DNA from: Nereocystis luetkeana
Taxonomy: Eukaryota; Sar; Phaeophyceae; Laminariales; Laminariaceae
Reading direction: 5' to 3'
DNA length: 64,000 nt
NCBI GenBank assembly: GCA_031213475.1
Contig: JARUPZ010000026.1
Span: 2,932,823 to 2,996,822 of the forward strand
Of the stretch, positions 54,101 through 63,515 are shown in pieces. How positions within the stretch are numbered: the stretch's first letter is position 1; every line of letters starts with the position of its first letter. The notes beneath the pieces were generated by a model. It searched no databases. It was not told the DNA's origin and saw only the letters and a list, made by a program, of their open reading frames with translations. Position numbers and translations under genes: made by a program.

Positions 54101-54937
54101 GCGTACAGGGTAGGATCATCATCCCGTGCCCGTAACGTATTACGACTCCTTGCCTTGGATGGAAAAACTCGGACACCAATTTGTATCATCCCCCGATCAT
54201 GCAAGTGATGGCCGTCGCTGTAATCGTCATTTTTTAGTTTCAATTCCCCCCCCCCCCCCCCCCCCTCTCGCTTCAAGTCCCTAAAAGCTGTCGCCAGGAA
54301 CTCCCGCAGCGGGAAGTTTGTAACTGCCATCAACATGTGCGCGTTGGTCGACTCGGACAATTGGAAGGCTTGTATGAATGAAATGATGTCGTTCGGCGGT
54401 GTAACTGGGGGACTCGTGTGGGTGTACAAGGCTCCGCGTGGATGCCAGCACGAGAAGGAGTCGAGATGTCGCTCGGGGCACGATTTGGTTTAGAACGTAT
54501 CACGTACAAGGAAGTCATGGCGTTACAGGCAATGCCCGTGTGTTAAGTGGCTGAGCACCAGTTGTGAGGTGAATGCTACGGGGCACAGCAGTTTTTGGCG
54601 ATGCTTCTATGGAGATACAGTATATCGACCTCTACAACTTTCATCGACCGATGATTCTTCCGTTGTCCACCTGACACCGTGCAACGCCTGTTCCGACCAT
54701 ACCATCCACCAACCCAATGATACCGCACGATGCCTACTTCCTGAAGCGCAATGTATGGACGCCAGCGAGATCGATGAATAGACTGACTGCCTTGTTTTGT
54801 TTACCTTGATGTTCTCCTTTTCTTTGTGGATGGTCTATGAGTGGTCAATGCTGAAGTGTATGAAATATGTGGTCTACATGGCAAACAATCTCACCAAGCG
54901 TAATTTGTTGCCGTCGTTATTTTCAGATAACAAATAA

Positions 54938-54969
<32 letters not shown>

Positions 54970-57900
54970 CATATATGTGAATTATATATTAAAACCATGT
55001 ACATGCATTGTATCGCGCACGGTGCGACAGAAACGAGGACTCTCAAGGCGGCTCTCGAGGAGGCGTTCGACGGGCTGCAGGAGAAGCGGGAAGCCGAACG
55101 AGAAACGAACAAAGTCGTCGCCGGGTTGCAGGTACGTAAGTGAGTGGAAGCCACGGTCTGCTAACACCTGTCGCCCGCTGGCGATAGGGATGCACCTGTT
55201 TTGCTCCGGGTCTCCTGGCTTCAGGAGCTCTGTACTATTAGCAAGTCGAAACATGAAAGCGCAACCTGATGGTCTTAAGGTATACTACGTATGACACTAA
55301 AACGTTTAAAAAAAAATCGAGAGATATTGGGTAGAGTTCCTGGGGTAAGGGAGTCCAAGGGCGGTCAGAAGTGTTTGGGCTGAAAAAAAACGTCAGCCAC
55401 CTGTCGTAGCACGCGTCTGTTCATTGGTTGAAAAAAACGTCTGCCACCTACATTCTCGCACAGGGGGTATAGTACCGACCGACTCCGATGTACACATTGC
55501 GCACGTCGAACAGGCCAGATAGATCAGACATATTGTGTGTATGTATGTATCATATAGATCAGATAGACCGGATAGATCGGATGTACCAGATACGTCAGAT
55601 ATATCGGATGTCAGATAGATCAGATAGATCCGATAGATCCGATAGATCAGATAGATCAGATAGATCAGATATATTAGAGAGATAAGTTCGATCAGATATA
55701 TCAAATGTATCAGATAGATCAGAGAGAGGCACATCACATAGACCAGACAGATAAGATAGATCAGACAGATCAGATATATCGCCTAGACCCCAACCTGCCG
55801 ATAAGAAATGTTGTGCAGGACCCGTCCAGGACACATCCAACCCAGGAGACATGTCCTAGGTCGTGCAGATTGCATAGCATCACACCCGGCAACATGAACT
55901 ATATCGTACAGATATACAGATCATACATATCATACAGATCATACAGATCACACAGATGGTGTGCCCTAGGTGTGCGCGTTTTCAAAAGGGGCAAAATACT
56001 TATCAGCGTAACCACGACGGCATACTGGTGACCATGAGGTGGGCCGAGAGTGGCCCTCGTTCACCGGTCATGTTGTACAAGTCCCCGTTTCTTTTTAGAG
56101 TGTTTTCTTCTTTTTTTTGTGGTTGACCCGCAGGCATGGCGCGAAAGAATCACGAGGGGGGAGATTGTGGAGCTTCCCTCTGCCGAGGCTAGGCGCCTCA
56201 GGTGGTCCGAGGAGCAGGGGGAGCTCACGAAGGAGGCCAACGCTAGCCTCAGGTAATAGTGTCAGGGAGGGGGAAGAGGGAGGGGTACCCATGCCATGCA
56301 TTACCGTAGTCGTGTGACCATAGACCCTTGCATCCCTACATACAATGCCGGGACGGGGGGGGGGTGTTCTCATTCACTGCGAGGCCGTAGTCGTACGACC
56401 ACAGACCCACCCTCGCACCCCTATACTGCCGGGGCGGAGCACATCGAGTTGTCACCGATCAGGCTGGCATTGCTTGCACCAAGCGGAAGAAGCGCCGTGA
56501 GGTGTTCGACGAGTTGCATGGAGGGTGACCTGCATCCTACTAGGAGCTGCTTGGGGGGGGGAGAGGGGCGTACTCATTTGTTTCTTGCCTTAGTCTCTTA
56601 ACCATTGACCACGTATCCCTTTCGAGACGGAGCACCGTTTTTACTCCTTATAGAGACACCTCCAACATTTGGGCGCTCATTTCGTGGTTTTCATATACCT
56701 GTAGTACATAGGAACTTCTTGCTAGTCTTATCCCCTTCCTGTTTCGCCCCCTGTGGCCACCATCTATCTCCTAGGATAGCGATCGCTTCCTCGCTGCTAT
56801 TCTAGTGTAACACACTCCTCCATGTCACATTCCTCTATTTCTCTCATCTCCTCTTCTAACACATCCCGTCCCTGCTACACATTTCACATTCTCCTACTAC
56901 TGTATGTGAGTTCTACTCTCCACTGCACTGCCGCACGAGCACACCTGTGCATTTACTTCCTCCTCCTCCCGGCTACTGGTATACCTCTTGCTTCTTTCTG
57001 GCAGGTCCAAGTCACCTACAATAGTGTAACAAACTCCTCCATATAACATTCGTCTATTTCCTATTTCCCTTATCTCCTCTTCTGACACCGCGTGGGGGGG
57101 GGCGGGCGATGACCGGTTGAGGGTGAATGAGTGTGCCCGTGATTCGTACTATTCCCTTTGCCAATTGCCAATATGTAGCGCTTGCTCCAATCAGTCCTAC
57201 CAGGTATGTTATTTTTGTCCTTGTTGTTGTCCTCCCATTCATTGGCTTCGTCTTTTTTTTCCCTTCTCTCTCCCAGACGTAGCTCAGACCCGGGCTCAAA
57301 AATCCGGGTCTTTCTCCGCCCTCTGCCGCTACGGCGCATAGAAGGAGAGGCTTTCGACGAAGCAAAACAAACAATCGTAATTGATACGATGTACACGTTT
57401 TTTTTTCGGTCTCTGGGTGGGGCTGGCTAGACACCCCTGACTCCCGCCTCCTGCTTCGCCCGTACCGACGACCCTTTTCGAGGTTACAACTCGTAGAGGT
57501 CTCCTACTTTTTTTTTGTATTTTTGAGGTGTTAGAGGGGGTTACGACATCCTTGAACCGGTACGCACCTGGTACGTTTGTTTGTTTGTTTTATTATTTGC
57601 GGTTTTGTGAGTGGGTTAAGACATCCTTGAATCCTACCTCCTGCTTCACCTACACCGACGGCCTTCTTCCCTCCGACGACCCCCCCCCCCTCTTCAAGTT
57701 TACAGACACTCGGAGAGACAGGGAAGATGCTTGGCGGAGTCAGAATACTCTGACCGGCAATATAGGATGTTTTTTATTTTCAAATCAGAGCCCAAATGGT
57801 AGGGTTATGTCCCGGGCCATAATGGTACGTTCTTTCGTTTTTGGTGGTTCCGGAGTGGATTCAGACACCTTTGAATCTCACCTCCTGCCTCACCTACACC

Positions 57901-60900
57901 GTCGGCCCTCTTCCAAGTGACACCTCGGAGAGACGGGGGAGGGGGCTCTTGTCGTGGGGAAAAACACTCGTAATTGATACCGAATGACCGGTACCTGGTA
58001 TATGCAATGTATTTTCGTGGCGTCTTAGTGGGCTTAAGACACCCGTAAACCCCACCTCCTGCCTCACCTATACACCGACGGCCATCTTCCGCGGCCGTCT
58101 TCGGAGGTTATATCTCGCAGAGACGGGGAGGGTTTAGACCACTCGTAATTGATATCTATATACCTGGTACGAGGGATATTATTTTCTTGGCTTTTTTGTG
58201 TGGGTTTTCAAGACACTCCCGGATACATTATTATTCTTGTTCCTCTTGCCATCCGACAATGTGCAACATGATCTTCAACATTGATCACCCATAACTTTCC
58301 CTGTTTTTTTTCTTGTTTTTTTTTTTGCGAATTCTGCGTGGGTTAAGAGAACACCCTCGAATCCCACCACCTGCCCCACCTTAAGCGATGTACCGACGGA
58401 CCCCCTTCCCACCGACGACCACTTTCCACAGGTTACAGCTCGCAGAGACGGGGAGGCTCTTGGCGGAGGCAGAACACTCGTTCGACACCGTGAAGCGAGG
58501 GTTCGGCGACGCGGCGGGCACCATCAGCGGCCTGAGCGACCGTCTTTCCGCAAAGGAGAAGGAGCTGGTGGAGGCGGACAACGGACTGCGGGCGACCAAG
58601 GCGGAGGCTGGCAGATTGAAGAAGGTGGGCTACCGTATACAGTGTCGGCCTACTCGTAAAAAGCTGAAATCAGATGTTCGGCTAACATTCTTATTCTGTC
58701 TGAAACCTGATATTAGATGATAGGCTAACGTCTGAACCACCTGAAATCAGATGTTCGGCTAACATCCCTATTCTGACTAAACCTGAAATCAGATGCTAGA
58801 CTAACATCCCTATTCTGGCTGAACCTGAAATTAGATGTGAGGCTAACATCTCTATACTGGCTGAGCCTGACATCAGATGTAGGCTAACATCCCTATACCG
58901 GCTAAACCTGACGTCAGATGTTAGGACAAACATCTATATTCTTGGCGAAGCGAGAAGGAGGGAGATTTCTTTAAATTTTCGATGTCGACGGCGAGCGCTT
59001 AGGCCTACATACCATCTTCCCCTTTTTTTTCTACTTTCCTAGGCTAGGTTTCTTGAGGCATTTTGTCTTGCAAGAGGGCAGATACCCGAACGTCGTGCTC
59101 CAAGTTACATGCAAGATAATACACTCCCTCTTTGGACGAACTATCCATACCTCGGACGTATCATCTGCAGACAGATCCTCTACAGATAGATAATGATCTA
59201 GAGAGTCTAACAGTTTCTAACCTACCGTTGTGAGGGATTGTGCAGGATCTGCACATATAGTACAGACTCAACCCAGAACACATGTCCTAGATCACACAGA
59301 TCATACGGGCCCCACCCGGCAATACGAGCTAGATCATACAGATCATACTGATCATACATACCATACAGTATCGAGAATAGATCTGCGTTGAAAGACCCAG
59401 ATCATGAACTGTAGGAATCGCCAATCCTTCGAGGCTCCGAGGAGAGTGGAAAGCGACACCGAGCTTCGTAAGTCCTCGACTCGTACGCGTCTACTAAAAA
59501 CACCGCGACGGGTTACAATATCACTCCACGGCCACCATTTGCATTGCATGTGTGTACGTACCCCCCCTCCCCCTCATGTTTTCTGGAGGAAATCGGACTC
59601 CGAAATTCGTTCCTAGGGGGTGTGTTATCTTATCACCCAGGGTGATATTGTTATACGGTATTTATTACGTGCCAGGTATACCTTTACCGGCCCGGTAGAC
59701 AAGATACCGGGATGCAGTCCCAGGCGATATGTTTCCTATTTTTTAGAAAATAAATGCGTGTTCGACAGACGCGTTCTACACGAGAAGGGTCCGCAAAGGG
59801 AAATCGAACAAAAAAAAAAATGACACCCCACTTTTTTTGTTTTTAGTCCCATCTCCCTGACGGCAGTTTAAGAGATCGTGGATCATGGCCCGACTCCTTT
59901 TTAATGGCGAGACGGGCCTTTGACTAAAAAAACAAAACTCCCCATACCTCTGCGACCCGTGGACGATTTCGAAAAATGGCAGTTTCTCAGGCTGCTGATG
60001 CTGTTTTGGCGAAGCTTTTGCGTCGACAACGCTGGGCACTAGCAGGCGAAGCTACGCTTGGGCCCCCTACTCCTGCGCAGCCATGACATAGCAGAGTTGA
60101 AACGACGAACAGGAGCTAGCTCCGGAATGATCAAATTTCTTGCTTTCGTTGTGCAAATACGGCAATGGCTGCCGTCCCTTGCAGACCCGAGGTCCCCTAC
60201 ACACCTCCTATTGATAGAGACCATAACAAACACGCTATGCGGTGGTCGTGAGATGGTCTGGGGCCTACAGCTGCATGATACTGGAGCTATGCCGTGTTCT
60301 GTGAGGAGTCGTGATATATATGTCGTTGTTGTACCAGAAATAGTATCGCTGCTGTGAAAAAACACGAAAAATCCTGTACTTAAAAGACCCAAGCACTCTT
60401 TTTTGTTTTGATCGAAGGGGACCTTAATGAAAACGATGTTGCATTTAGATTGATAAATTGTTCGAACAAGACGATGTTGCGTTAATGAGGGATATTATTG
60501 GTTACAAACATGACGATGATACGTTTATAATAAACAATACCGTAGTTTTTAAACAAGGACGATGTTACGTTATAAGGGATGCTGTTTTGTAAACAAAAAC
60601 GATGTTGCCTTTACGTTTATAAGGAACACTGCTATTGTCTAAGCGAATACGGTATTGCGTTTATAATGAATACCATGGTTTAAGCAAGACAATGTCGCGT
60701 TTATGATGGAAGCTATTTATTGAAGCGAAGACGATGTTGCATTTACGGAGAACACTGTTATTTAAGCAAAATCCGGGTCGCGTTTACAAGGAAGTTTGAA
60801 AAAAAAAAACAAGACGGCATCGCGTATGCAAGGAGCTCTATTGTTTAAACAAAACGATGTTGCGTACTATCATCAATATTCCTCTTGCCATCCGACAATG

Positions 60901-62859
60901 TGCAGCACGATCTCCAACACTGATCACTCATAACTTTCCCGAAAGAAGAGAACCCGTTGGTTATACAAGCCGATGTTGAGTTTATAAGGAATGCTGTTGG
61001 TAAAAAAAAGGAGATGTTGGGTCGACAAGACGATGCTACGTTCATAAAGAGCACTACGGCACAAACAATAACGTTGCTGCGTTTATGAGGAATACTGTAG
61101 TGTTTAAACAAGACAATGCTGCATCTACCTACAAGGAATGACATTACTTAAACAAAGACGACGTTGAGCTTATAAGGAACATTATTTGGTCAAGCCAAAC
61201 AACAACGTTGCTGCGTTCACGAGGAAATACTAGTGTTTAAATTAAACAAAGACGACGTTGAGCTAGCTTATAAGGAACATTATTTGGTCAAAACCAGGAA
61301 GGCATTTGCGTAGCTCCTCGGTCGATACAGTGACACATTGGTCGGTGGTGCCCTTCGCATGCCGATAAACATGGTCTTGTCTCCGTTATGGCCTTGTCTT
61401 CTACTATAACCTAGCCGTAGTTTTTTTTATGTTTTATTTTCCGTGACGAAAGCCGATTTGCCTGGTCCTGTCTCGCGAAAAGTCTATTACGGGGGGCCAT
61501 AGTTAACAGGACCAAATATTGTTAGTAAAAATGGTTAAACATATAGGTTTTTATCTACACCATAGGTCCTGTTAACTAGGGTCCCCCGTAATAGAAAAAA
61601 ACGGACGATCTCAAAGCGGGTACCCCACCCTAATGTCTCCCACCCCCCCCCCCCCCCGCCCCCCTTCCCGCCCTGGTCAACCCAGTGTGTGGCTTCATTT
61701 CAGCTCGGTCTGAGCGAGGCACGGAGGACCGTTCGGGGCAGGGAGAGGGCGTTAGACGTGACCAAGAAAGGGATAGAGGCGCTGGTCAGGGCGAGGCAAT
61801 CGGAGATAGACGCCCGAGAAAAGGAGGTGCGACCGACACGGCCGAATCGCACAACAACCCTGGCAACTGTTCTTCGAGGCCTACAGCGTGAAATTTTTCA
61901 GATTGCGGTGGAACGAGGGAGGGGGTCGGGGTGTAATCATTGTCATGCGTGGCCGTAGTCGCATGATCACAGACCTTTACCTTTTCTTTTTGCTTCCCAT
62001 TTATTGTCTTCACCCTTCTTTTCTCCCTCCCTCCCTCCCTCCCTCCCTCCCTCCCTCCCTCCCTCCCTCCTATTCATAGCCGTAACTCAGATCCGGGGTC
62101 GCATAGCAGGCACCCCTCCTCTCCCCCCCTCCCTCCCCACTACAATTCTTGCCTTCGCTCGGATCGCGAGAATATTTTAGCCATTTTTTGCCTCCGTCGA
62201 CTGGCGTCTAACTGCACACCACCACTCCGCCCTAAAATATAGGGACCGTTTTTTGTATCAATAATATTTCGGGTCGAACAATAGTTGGGCGGCGAAACGT
62301 AGGCCGACTAACCGACTCATCAAGAGTTTTTTTTTACCAATAATGGTCACACTTCGAGCGCTATTCGCGCTATTAATGCTCGTAGCATGATGCAAACACG
62401 CGCAACCCCTACGAATTACCGGATGCTACTGCTGCTGCGGAGGGGGGTTGATTTGAGAAGATTCACGCATTTTCTTTCGTGAATTAGACAATTTTGGACA
62501 GCTTACATGAAAGGTATGGACCAGACAAAAGCCAGAACGGCAGACCTTCCAAGTGGTATAACGCATGTTCCCGTCGAGCGATAGGAGAAAAACACCAGAC
62601 CAGAAACTGATTTGATCCATCAATAGCACTGTAACTACCGTACAAGACTTAGCCGACCAGTCCACTCACTAGACGACGACTGACAGTCAGCCAGCTCACG
62701 GCTCTGGCCGTCGGTCGCTCCTTGCGTACGTACGATCAGTCCGGGAAGAGGGTGGCGGCGGAGGCGGCGGCAGTGACGGCGACCGCGGACAAGCAGGCGC
62801 TCCGACGCAGGGTGGAGAGCGCCGAAGCCTGTATCCAAGAGATGGATACCGAGAGGCAC
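48022..62859 (+). CDS. large coiled-coil protein (9 exons seen, both ends open)
   Basis: Nine exons join without a phase conflict: 48022-48151, 49689-49818, 51740-51957, 53339-53486, 55031-55131, 56134-56252, 58432-58624, 61704-61826 and 62740-62859, about 427 residues. After a short non-coil start (SGIVGIPPPFLRENGSFT) almost everything is Ala/Glu/Lys/Arg-rich heptad sequence, for example VSALEGEVSKLRATAEQ, VELEEMLGDAQRRVAEANEM, LSDRLSAKEKELVEADNGL and VRARQSEIDAREKE. No motor, kinase or other catalytic domain is visible. Long coiled coils usually serve as structural or tethering proteins (cytoskeleton, flagellum, centrosome, Golgi); none of these can be chosen here. The first seen exon needs a 5' partner, and the last ends at a donor, so the gene runs on past the window. 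Introns of 0.9-3.1 kb are packed with minisatellites and MITEs. Confidence 0.85.
48530..48715 (+). repeat. tRNA-derived SINE body, partial copy
   Basis: GCGGGTTCGATTCTTCG (B-box-like), GCCGAGAGCGCCTTCGTAGC and CGCGATAAAAATGCAAAGCG parallel 3295-3455. Confidence 0.55.
48707..49243 (+). other. unrecognised open frame in intron, entered by MITE
   Basis: A 178-codon frame has ordinary protein composition up to about residue 150 (for example CLTVVEGTDSSIKQLLLASP and GFDRILQGSFSVDNNGNGAE). It then runs into MITE M2 copy m at 49157, so the C-terminus is MITE-encoded. No family was recognised. It lies in the intron after the first visible coiled-coil exon, so it may be a remnant of a mobile element or an older gene. 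Confidence 0.3.
49157..49253. mobile_element. hairpin MITE M2, copy m
   Basis: TCACCCTTTTGGAACTGCAG at the left, right end AAACAGGGTTAA. Interrupts the open frame that starts at 48707. Confidence 0.82.
49346..49442. mobile_element. hairpin MITE M2, copy n
   Basis: TAACCCTTTTAGAACTGCAG at the left, right end CTGAAAGGGTTG, with a CAAAAACTGCAG change in the right arm. It lies 92 bp from copy m. Confidence 0.82.
49689..49818 (+). CDS. coiled-coil gene, exon 2 of those seen
   Basis: Acceptor TTGGGCAG, donor GAGATAG|GTAAGA. Encodes LLTVKRKFHRVSRKNEALET and SKLRATAEQEIVEI, phase 0 in and phase 1 out. Confidence 0.85.
49850..50920. repeat. GGGGGTACACGGTAGA minisatellite, 1.07 kb
   Basis: Dozens of 14-18 bp units, (G)nTACAC(G/A)GTAGAG, fill intron 2 of the coiled-coil gene right after its donor. 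Minus-strand frames of up to 382 codons (Tyr-Pro-Leu-Tyr-Arg-Val-Pro repeats) cross the array; they arise because the unit lacks stops in that strand and are not supported as genes. Confidence 0.9.
51190..51372. repeat. (AAC)n-rich microsatellite
   Basis: About 60 AAC/AAT/ATC triplets on the plus strand. Confidence 0.88.
51450..51545. repeat. palindromic GCCGGCTGAA element, copy 2
   Basis: Contains CTGATTTCAGCCGGCAAGTC, CTGACTGCCGGTCGACTTG and AGGTGAGCGAAGCGAGC, an inverted relative of 45925-46025. Confidence 0.45.
51740..51957 (+). CDS. coiled-coil gene, exon 3 of those seen
   Basis: Acceptor CACCTCACAG is directly preceded by a run of C bases. The split codon gives Asp, then GLRARVTEVELSANRKAASL through SFARRAVDAEAK, donor AAG|GTGACT in phase 0. 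It is the longest exon (72 full codons), with unbroken heptads. Confidence 0.88.
52300..52470 (+). repeat. GATC-rich dispersed repeat, copy 2
   Basis: GCAGACCCAACCC, GATCACGCAGACCATACGG and CTCCCACCTGACTACATG follow the family order of 15835-16065, more diverged. Confidence 0.45.
52702..53133. mobile_element. MITE M3 with a tandemly expanded left end
   Basis: The left inverted end (CACCGTATCACACTGGGTGATAAGATAA type) is repeated about seven times in 30-bp steps (52702-52918). A single interior follows, then one right end, GAGGGGGTGTACTATGTTTTATCACCCGTGTGATACGGTA. The intact relative at 20168-20423 has one end on each side. Confidence 0.75.
53339..53486 (+). CDS. coiled-coil gene, exon 4 of those seen
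   Basis: Acceptor CTGGTTAG, donor GCAGAAG|GTCAGT. Encodes VVELEEMLGDAQRRVAEANE through EKAKSARAE, phase 0 in, phase 1 out. Confidence 0.88.
54945..54985. repeat. (TA)n microsatellite
   Basis: AT dinucleotide run just upstream of the next exon. Confidence 0.85.
55031..55131 (+). CDS. coiled-coil gene, exon 5 of those seen
   Basis: Acceptor GTGCGACAG, donor TTGCAG|GTACGT. Split Glu codon, then TRTLKAALEEAFDGLQEKRE and ETNKVVAGLQ; phase 1 in, phase 0 out. Confidence 0.87.
55500..55780. repeat. (GATAGATCA)n tandem repeat
   Basis: Units of 9-10 bp such as GATAGATCA and GATATATCA, degenerate at the edges, within an intron. Predicted Ser-Asp-Leu or Asp-Arg-Ser-Asp frames are repeat artefacts. Confidence 0.85.
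55800..55960 (+). repeat. GATC-rich dispersed repeat, copy 3
   Basis: AGACATGTCCTAGGTCGTGC, CACCCGGCAACATGAACTA and CAGATCATACATATCATACAG match the family of 15835-16065. Confidence 0.6.
56134..56252 (+). CDS. coiled-coil gene, exon 6 of those seen
   Basis: Acceptor GACCCGCAG, donor CTCAG|GTAATA. Encodes AWRERITRGEIVELPSAEAR and SEEQGELTKEANASL; phase 0 in, phase 2 out. Confidence 0.87.
56285..56560 (+). repeat. CATGCATGG repeat family, two consecutive copies
   Basis: A partial copy (56290-56355) is followed after a G-run by a longer copy (56365-56560) with GACCCACCCTCGCACCCC, GCCGGGGCGGAGCACATCG and GAAGCGCCGTGAGGTG. Confidence 0.6.
57225..57345 (-). repeat. tRNA-derived SINE, partial reverse copy
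   Basis: CCCATTCATTGGCTTCGTC, CTCTCTCCCAGACGTAGCTC and AGACCCGGG parallel the reverse of 3475-3565. Confidence 0.45.
57415..58480 (+). repeat. tandem array of a 3' splice-site region
   Basis: Five diverged units (near 57415-57535, 57595-57835, 57843-58015, 58016-58190 and 58325-58480) share G-GTTAAGACA-CC-TGAATCCCACCTCCTGC-type sequence, then TACACCGACGGCC, a pyrimidine tract, an AG-containing acceptor-like GAGGTTACAGCTCG segment, and AGAGACGGGGAGG-CTTGGCGGA. Only the last leads into the complete exon at 58432. The four upstream units stop matching about 50-60 bp into the exon part. Confidence 0.8.
58228..58305 (-). repeat. AAT-tailed dispersed element, reverse partial copy
   Basis: TTATTATTCTTG, then CTTGCCATCCGACAATGTGC and TTCAACATTGATCACCCATAACTTTC, the reverse complement of the element end at 400-475. 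Inserted within the last spacer of the splice-site array. Confidence 0.7.
58432..58624 (+). CDS. coiled-coil gene, exon 7 of those seen
   Basis: Acceptor TTTCCACAG, donor AAGAAG|GTGGGC. Split Arg codon, then LQLAETGRLLAEAEHSFDTV, GDAAGTISGLSDRLSAKEKE and KAEAGRLKK; phase 2 in, phase 0 out. Its 5' edge is the template of the array just upstream. Confidence 0.9.
58660..58940. repeat. 46-bp tandem repeat, six units
   Basis: Units are CTGAAATCAGATG-TCGGCTAACAT-CCTATTCTG-CT-AAC with point changes. It begins about 35 bp after the exon donor at 58625. Confidence 0.85.
59160..59375 (+). repeat. GATC-rich dispersed repeat, copy 4
   Basis: GCAGACAGATCC, GTGCAGGATCTGCACATA, ACACATGTCCTAGATCACAC, CCCACCCGGCAATACGAGCTAG and CAGATCATACTGATCATAC. 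Confidence 0.65.
59500..59660. mobile_element. MITE M3, right part
   Basis: The right end AGGGGGTGTGTTATCTTATC then ACCCAGGGTGATATTGTTATACGGTA is clear. The left end near 59515 (GGGTTACAATATCACTCCACGG) is badly worn. Confidence 0.55.
60410..61290. repeat. ACGATGTTGCGTTTATAAGGAA minisatellite
   Basis: Fifteen or so units of 45-60 bp share CAAGACGATGTTGCGTTTA, TAAGGAA-ACTGTT and GTTTAAACAAA. The array sits in the 3.1-kb intron before exon 8 and was later split by the repeat at 60868-60960. Confidence 0.88.
60868..60960 (-). repeat. AAT-tailed dispersed element inserted in minisatellite
   Basis: ATCATCAATATTCCTCTTGCC, CATCCGACAATGTGCAGCAC and CACTCATAACTTTCCCGAAAG, the reverse complement of the element body, with array units on both sides. 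Confidence 0.75.
61487..61591. mobile_element. MITE family M1, copy 10
   Basis: Ends TTACGGGGGGCCATAG and CTAGGGTCCCCCGTAA, TA-flanked, 113 bp upstream of a coiled-coil exon. Confidence 0.88.
61704..61826 (+). CDS. coiled-coil gene, exon 8 of those seen
   Basis: Acceptor CATTTCAG, donor AAGGAG|GTGCGA, 41 whole codons: LGLSEARRTVRGRERALDVT and ALVRARQSEIDAREKE. A C15 run lies about 45 nt upstream of the acceptor. Confidence 0.88.
61995..62200 (-). repeat. tRNA-derived SINE, reverse copy with (CTCC)n
   Basis: CCCATTTATTGTCTTCACCC, an expanded CTCCCTCC run (62020-62065), TAACTCAGATCCGGGGTCGC and CTTGCCTTCGCTCGGATCGCG parallel the reverse of 3400-3560. Confidence 0.55.
62740..62859 (+). CDS. 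coiled-coil gene, last visible exon
   Basis: Acceptor TACGATCAG; donor most likely GAGAGGCAC|GTATAT. Encodes SGKRVAAEAAAVTATADKQA and VESAEACIQEMDTERH, phase 0 on both sides. The next exon should be beyond or near the window's end. Confidence 0.8.
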
Positions 62860-62904
62860 GTATATGCGTGTCTATTTTTTTTTTTAACTTGATAGACGTA
62901 CGGT

Positions 62905-63085
62905 AGGCACTATGCGTGTGTTCTTTCACGTTGTACCTCTTTTTCCGCCCGTCGACACCCAGCACACCCAGTGTCCAACCCTACCAAAGCAGAGGGATAC
63001 AAGCACTGTGGCACCAAAGCACGACACACTGATACTGCATTGTTATGCGGTGAGCGTAGTAGACAACGCAATGCCATGAGGTGCT
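62905..63085 (-). repeat. AC-tailed SINE-like repeat (family S), diverged copy
   Basis: TGCGTGTGTTCTTTCACGTT, CCCGTCGACACCCAGCACAC, GATACAAGCACTGTGG and GCAATGCCATGA follow the order of 9161-9349. Confidence 0.65.
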
Positions 63086-63349
63086 GTAGCGCAGACCAGA
63101 TGACGGCCTTTGACCGGGTATGATGAAAAAAAGAGTAACTCGTTCAGAACTCGTACGCGTACAACACGTGTGTGCGCGCACCACCTGCCCTTCAGCCCCG
63201 CTCCGTCTACCGCCCAGCGCCCACCACCGCCCAAACCTCGTTCGCATGTTTTCGTGTTCTCGCATGCTGCGGCGGGTTGCGATTCTTGTCGAACCCCCTG
63301 ACACAAACGTGGACGAGCATCCCCCACCCCCCAACCATCGTTCACATCT

Positions 63350-63515
63350 CAGACAGATCATCTGCAGATCAAATCATTCCCACTTGATGATCTAGCGACT
63401 CCAGGGCAGATATATCGCCCCTGATCTCCATGATCTGTATGATCTGTGTGATCTGGATCATGCTGCCGGGTGGGAGTCGTACAGTCTGCGTGATCTGCGC
63501 CTGCAGGCGCCATCC
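63350..63515 (-). repeat. GATC-rich dispersed repeat, reverse copy
   Basis: CATGATCTGTATGATCTGTG, GATCATGCTGCCGGGTGGGA and GATCTGCGCCTGCAGG are the reverse complement of the 15835-16065 family. Confidence 0.6.
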
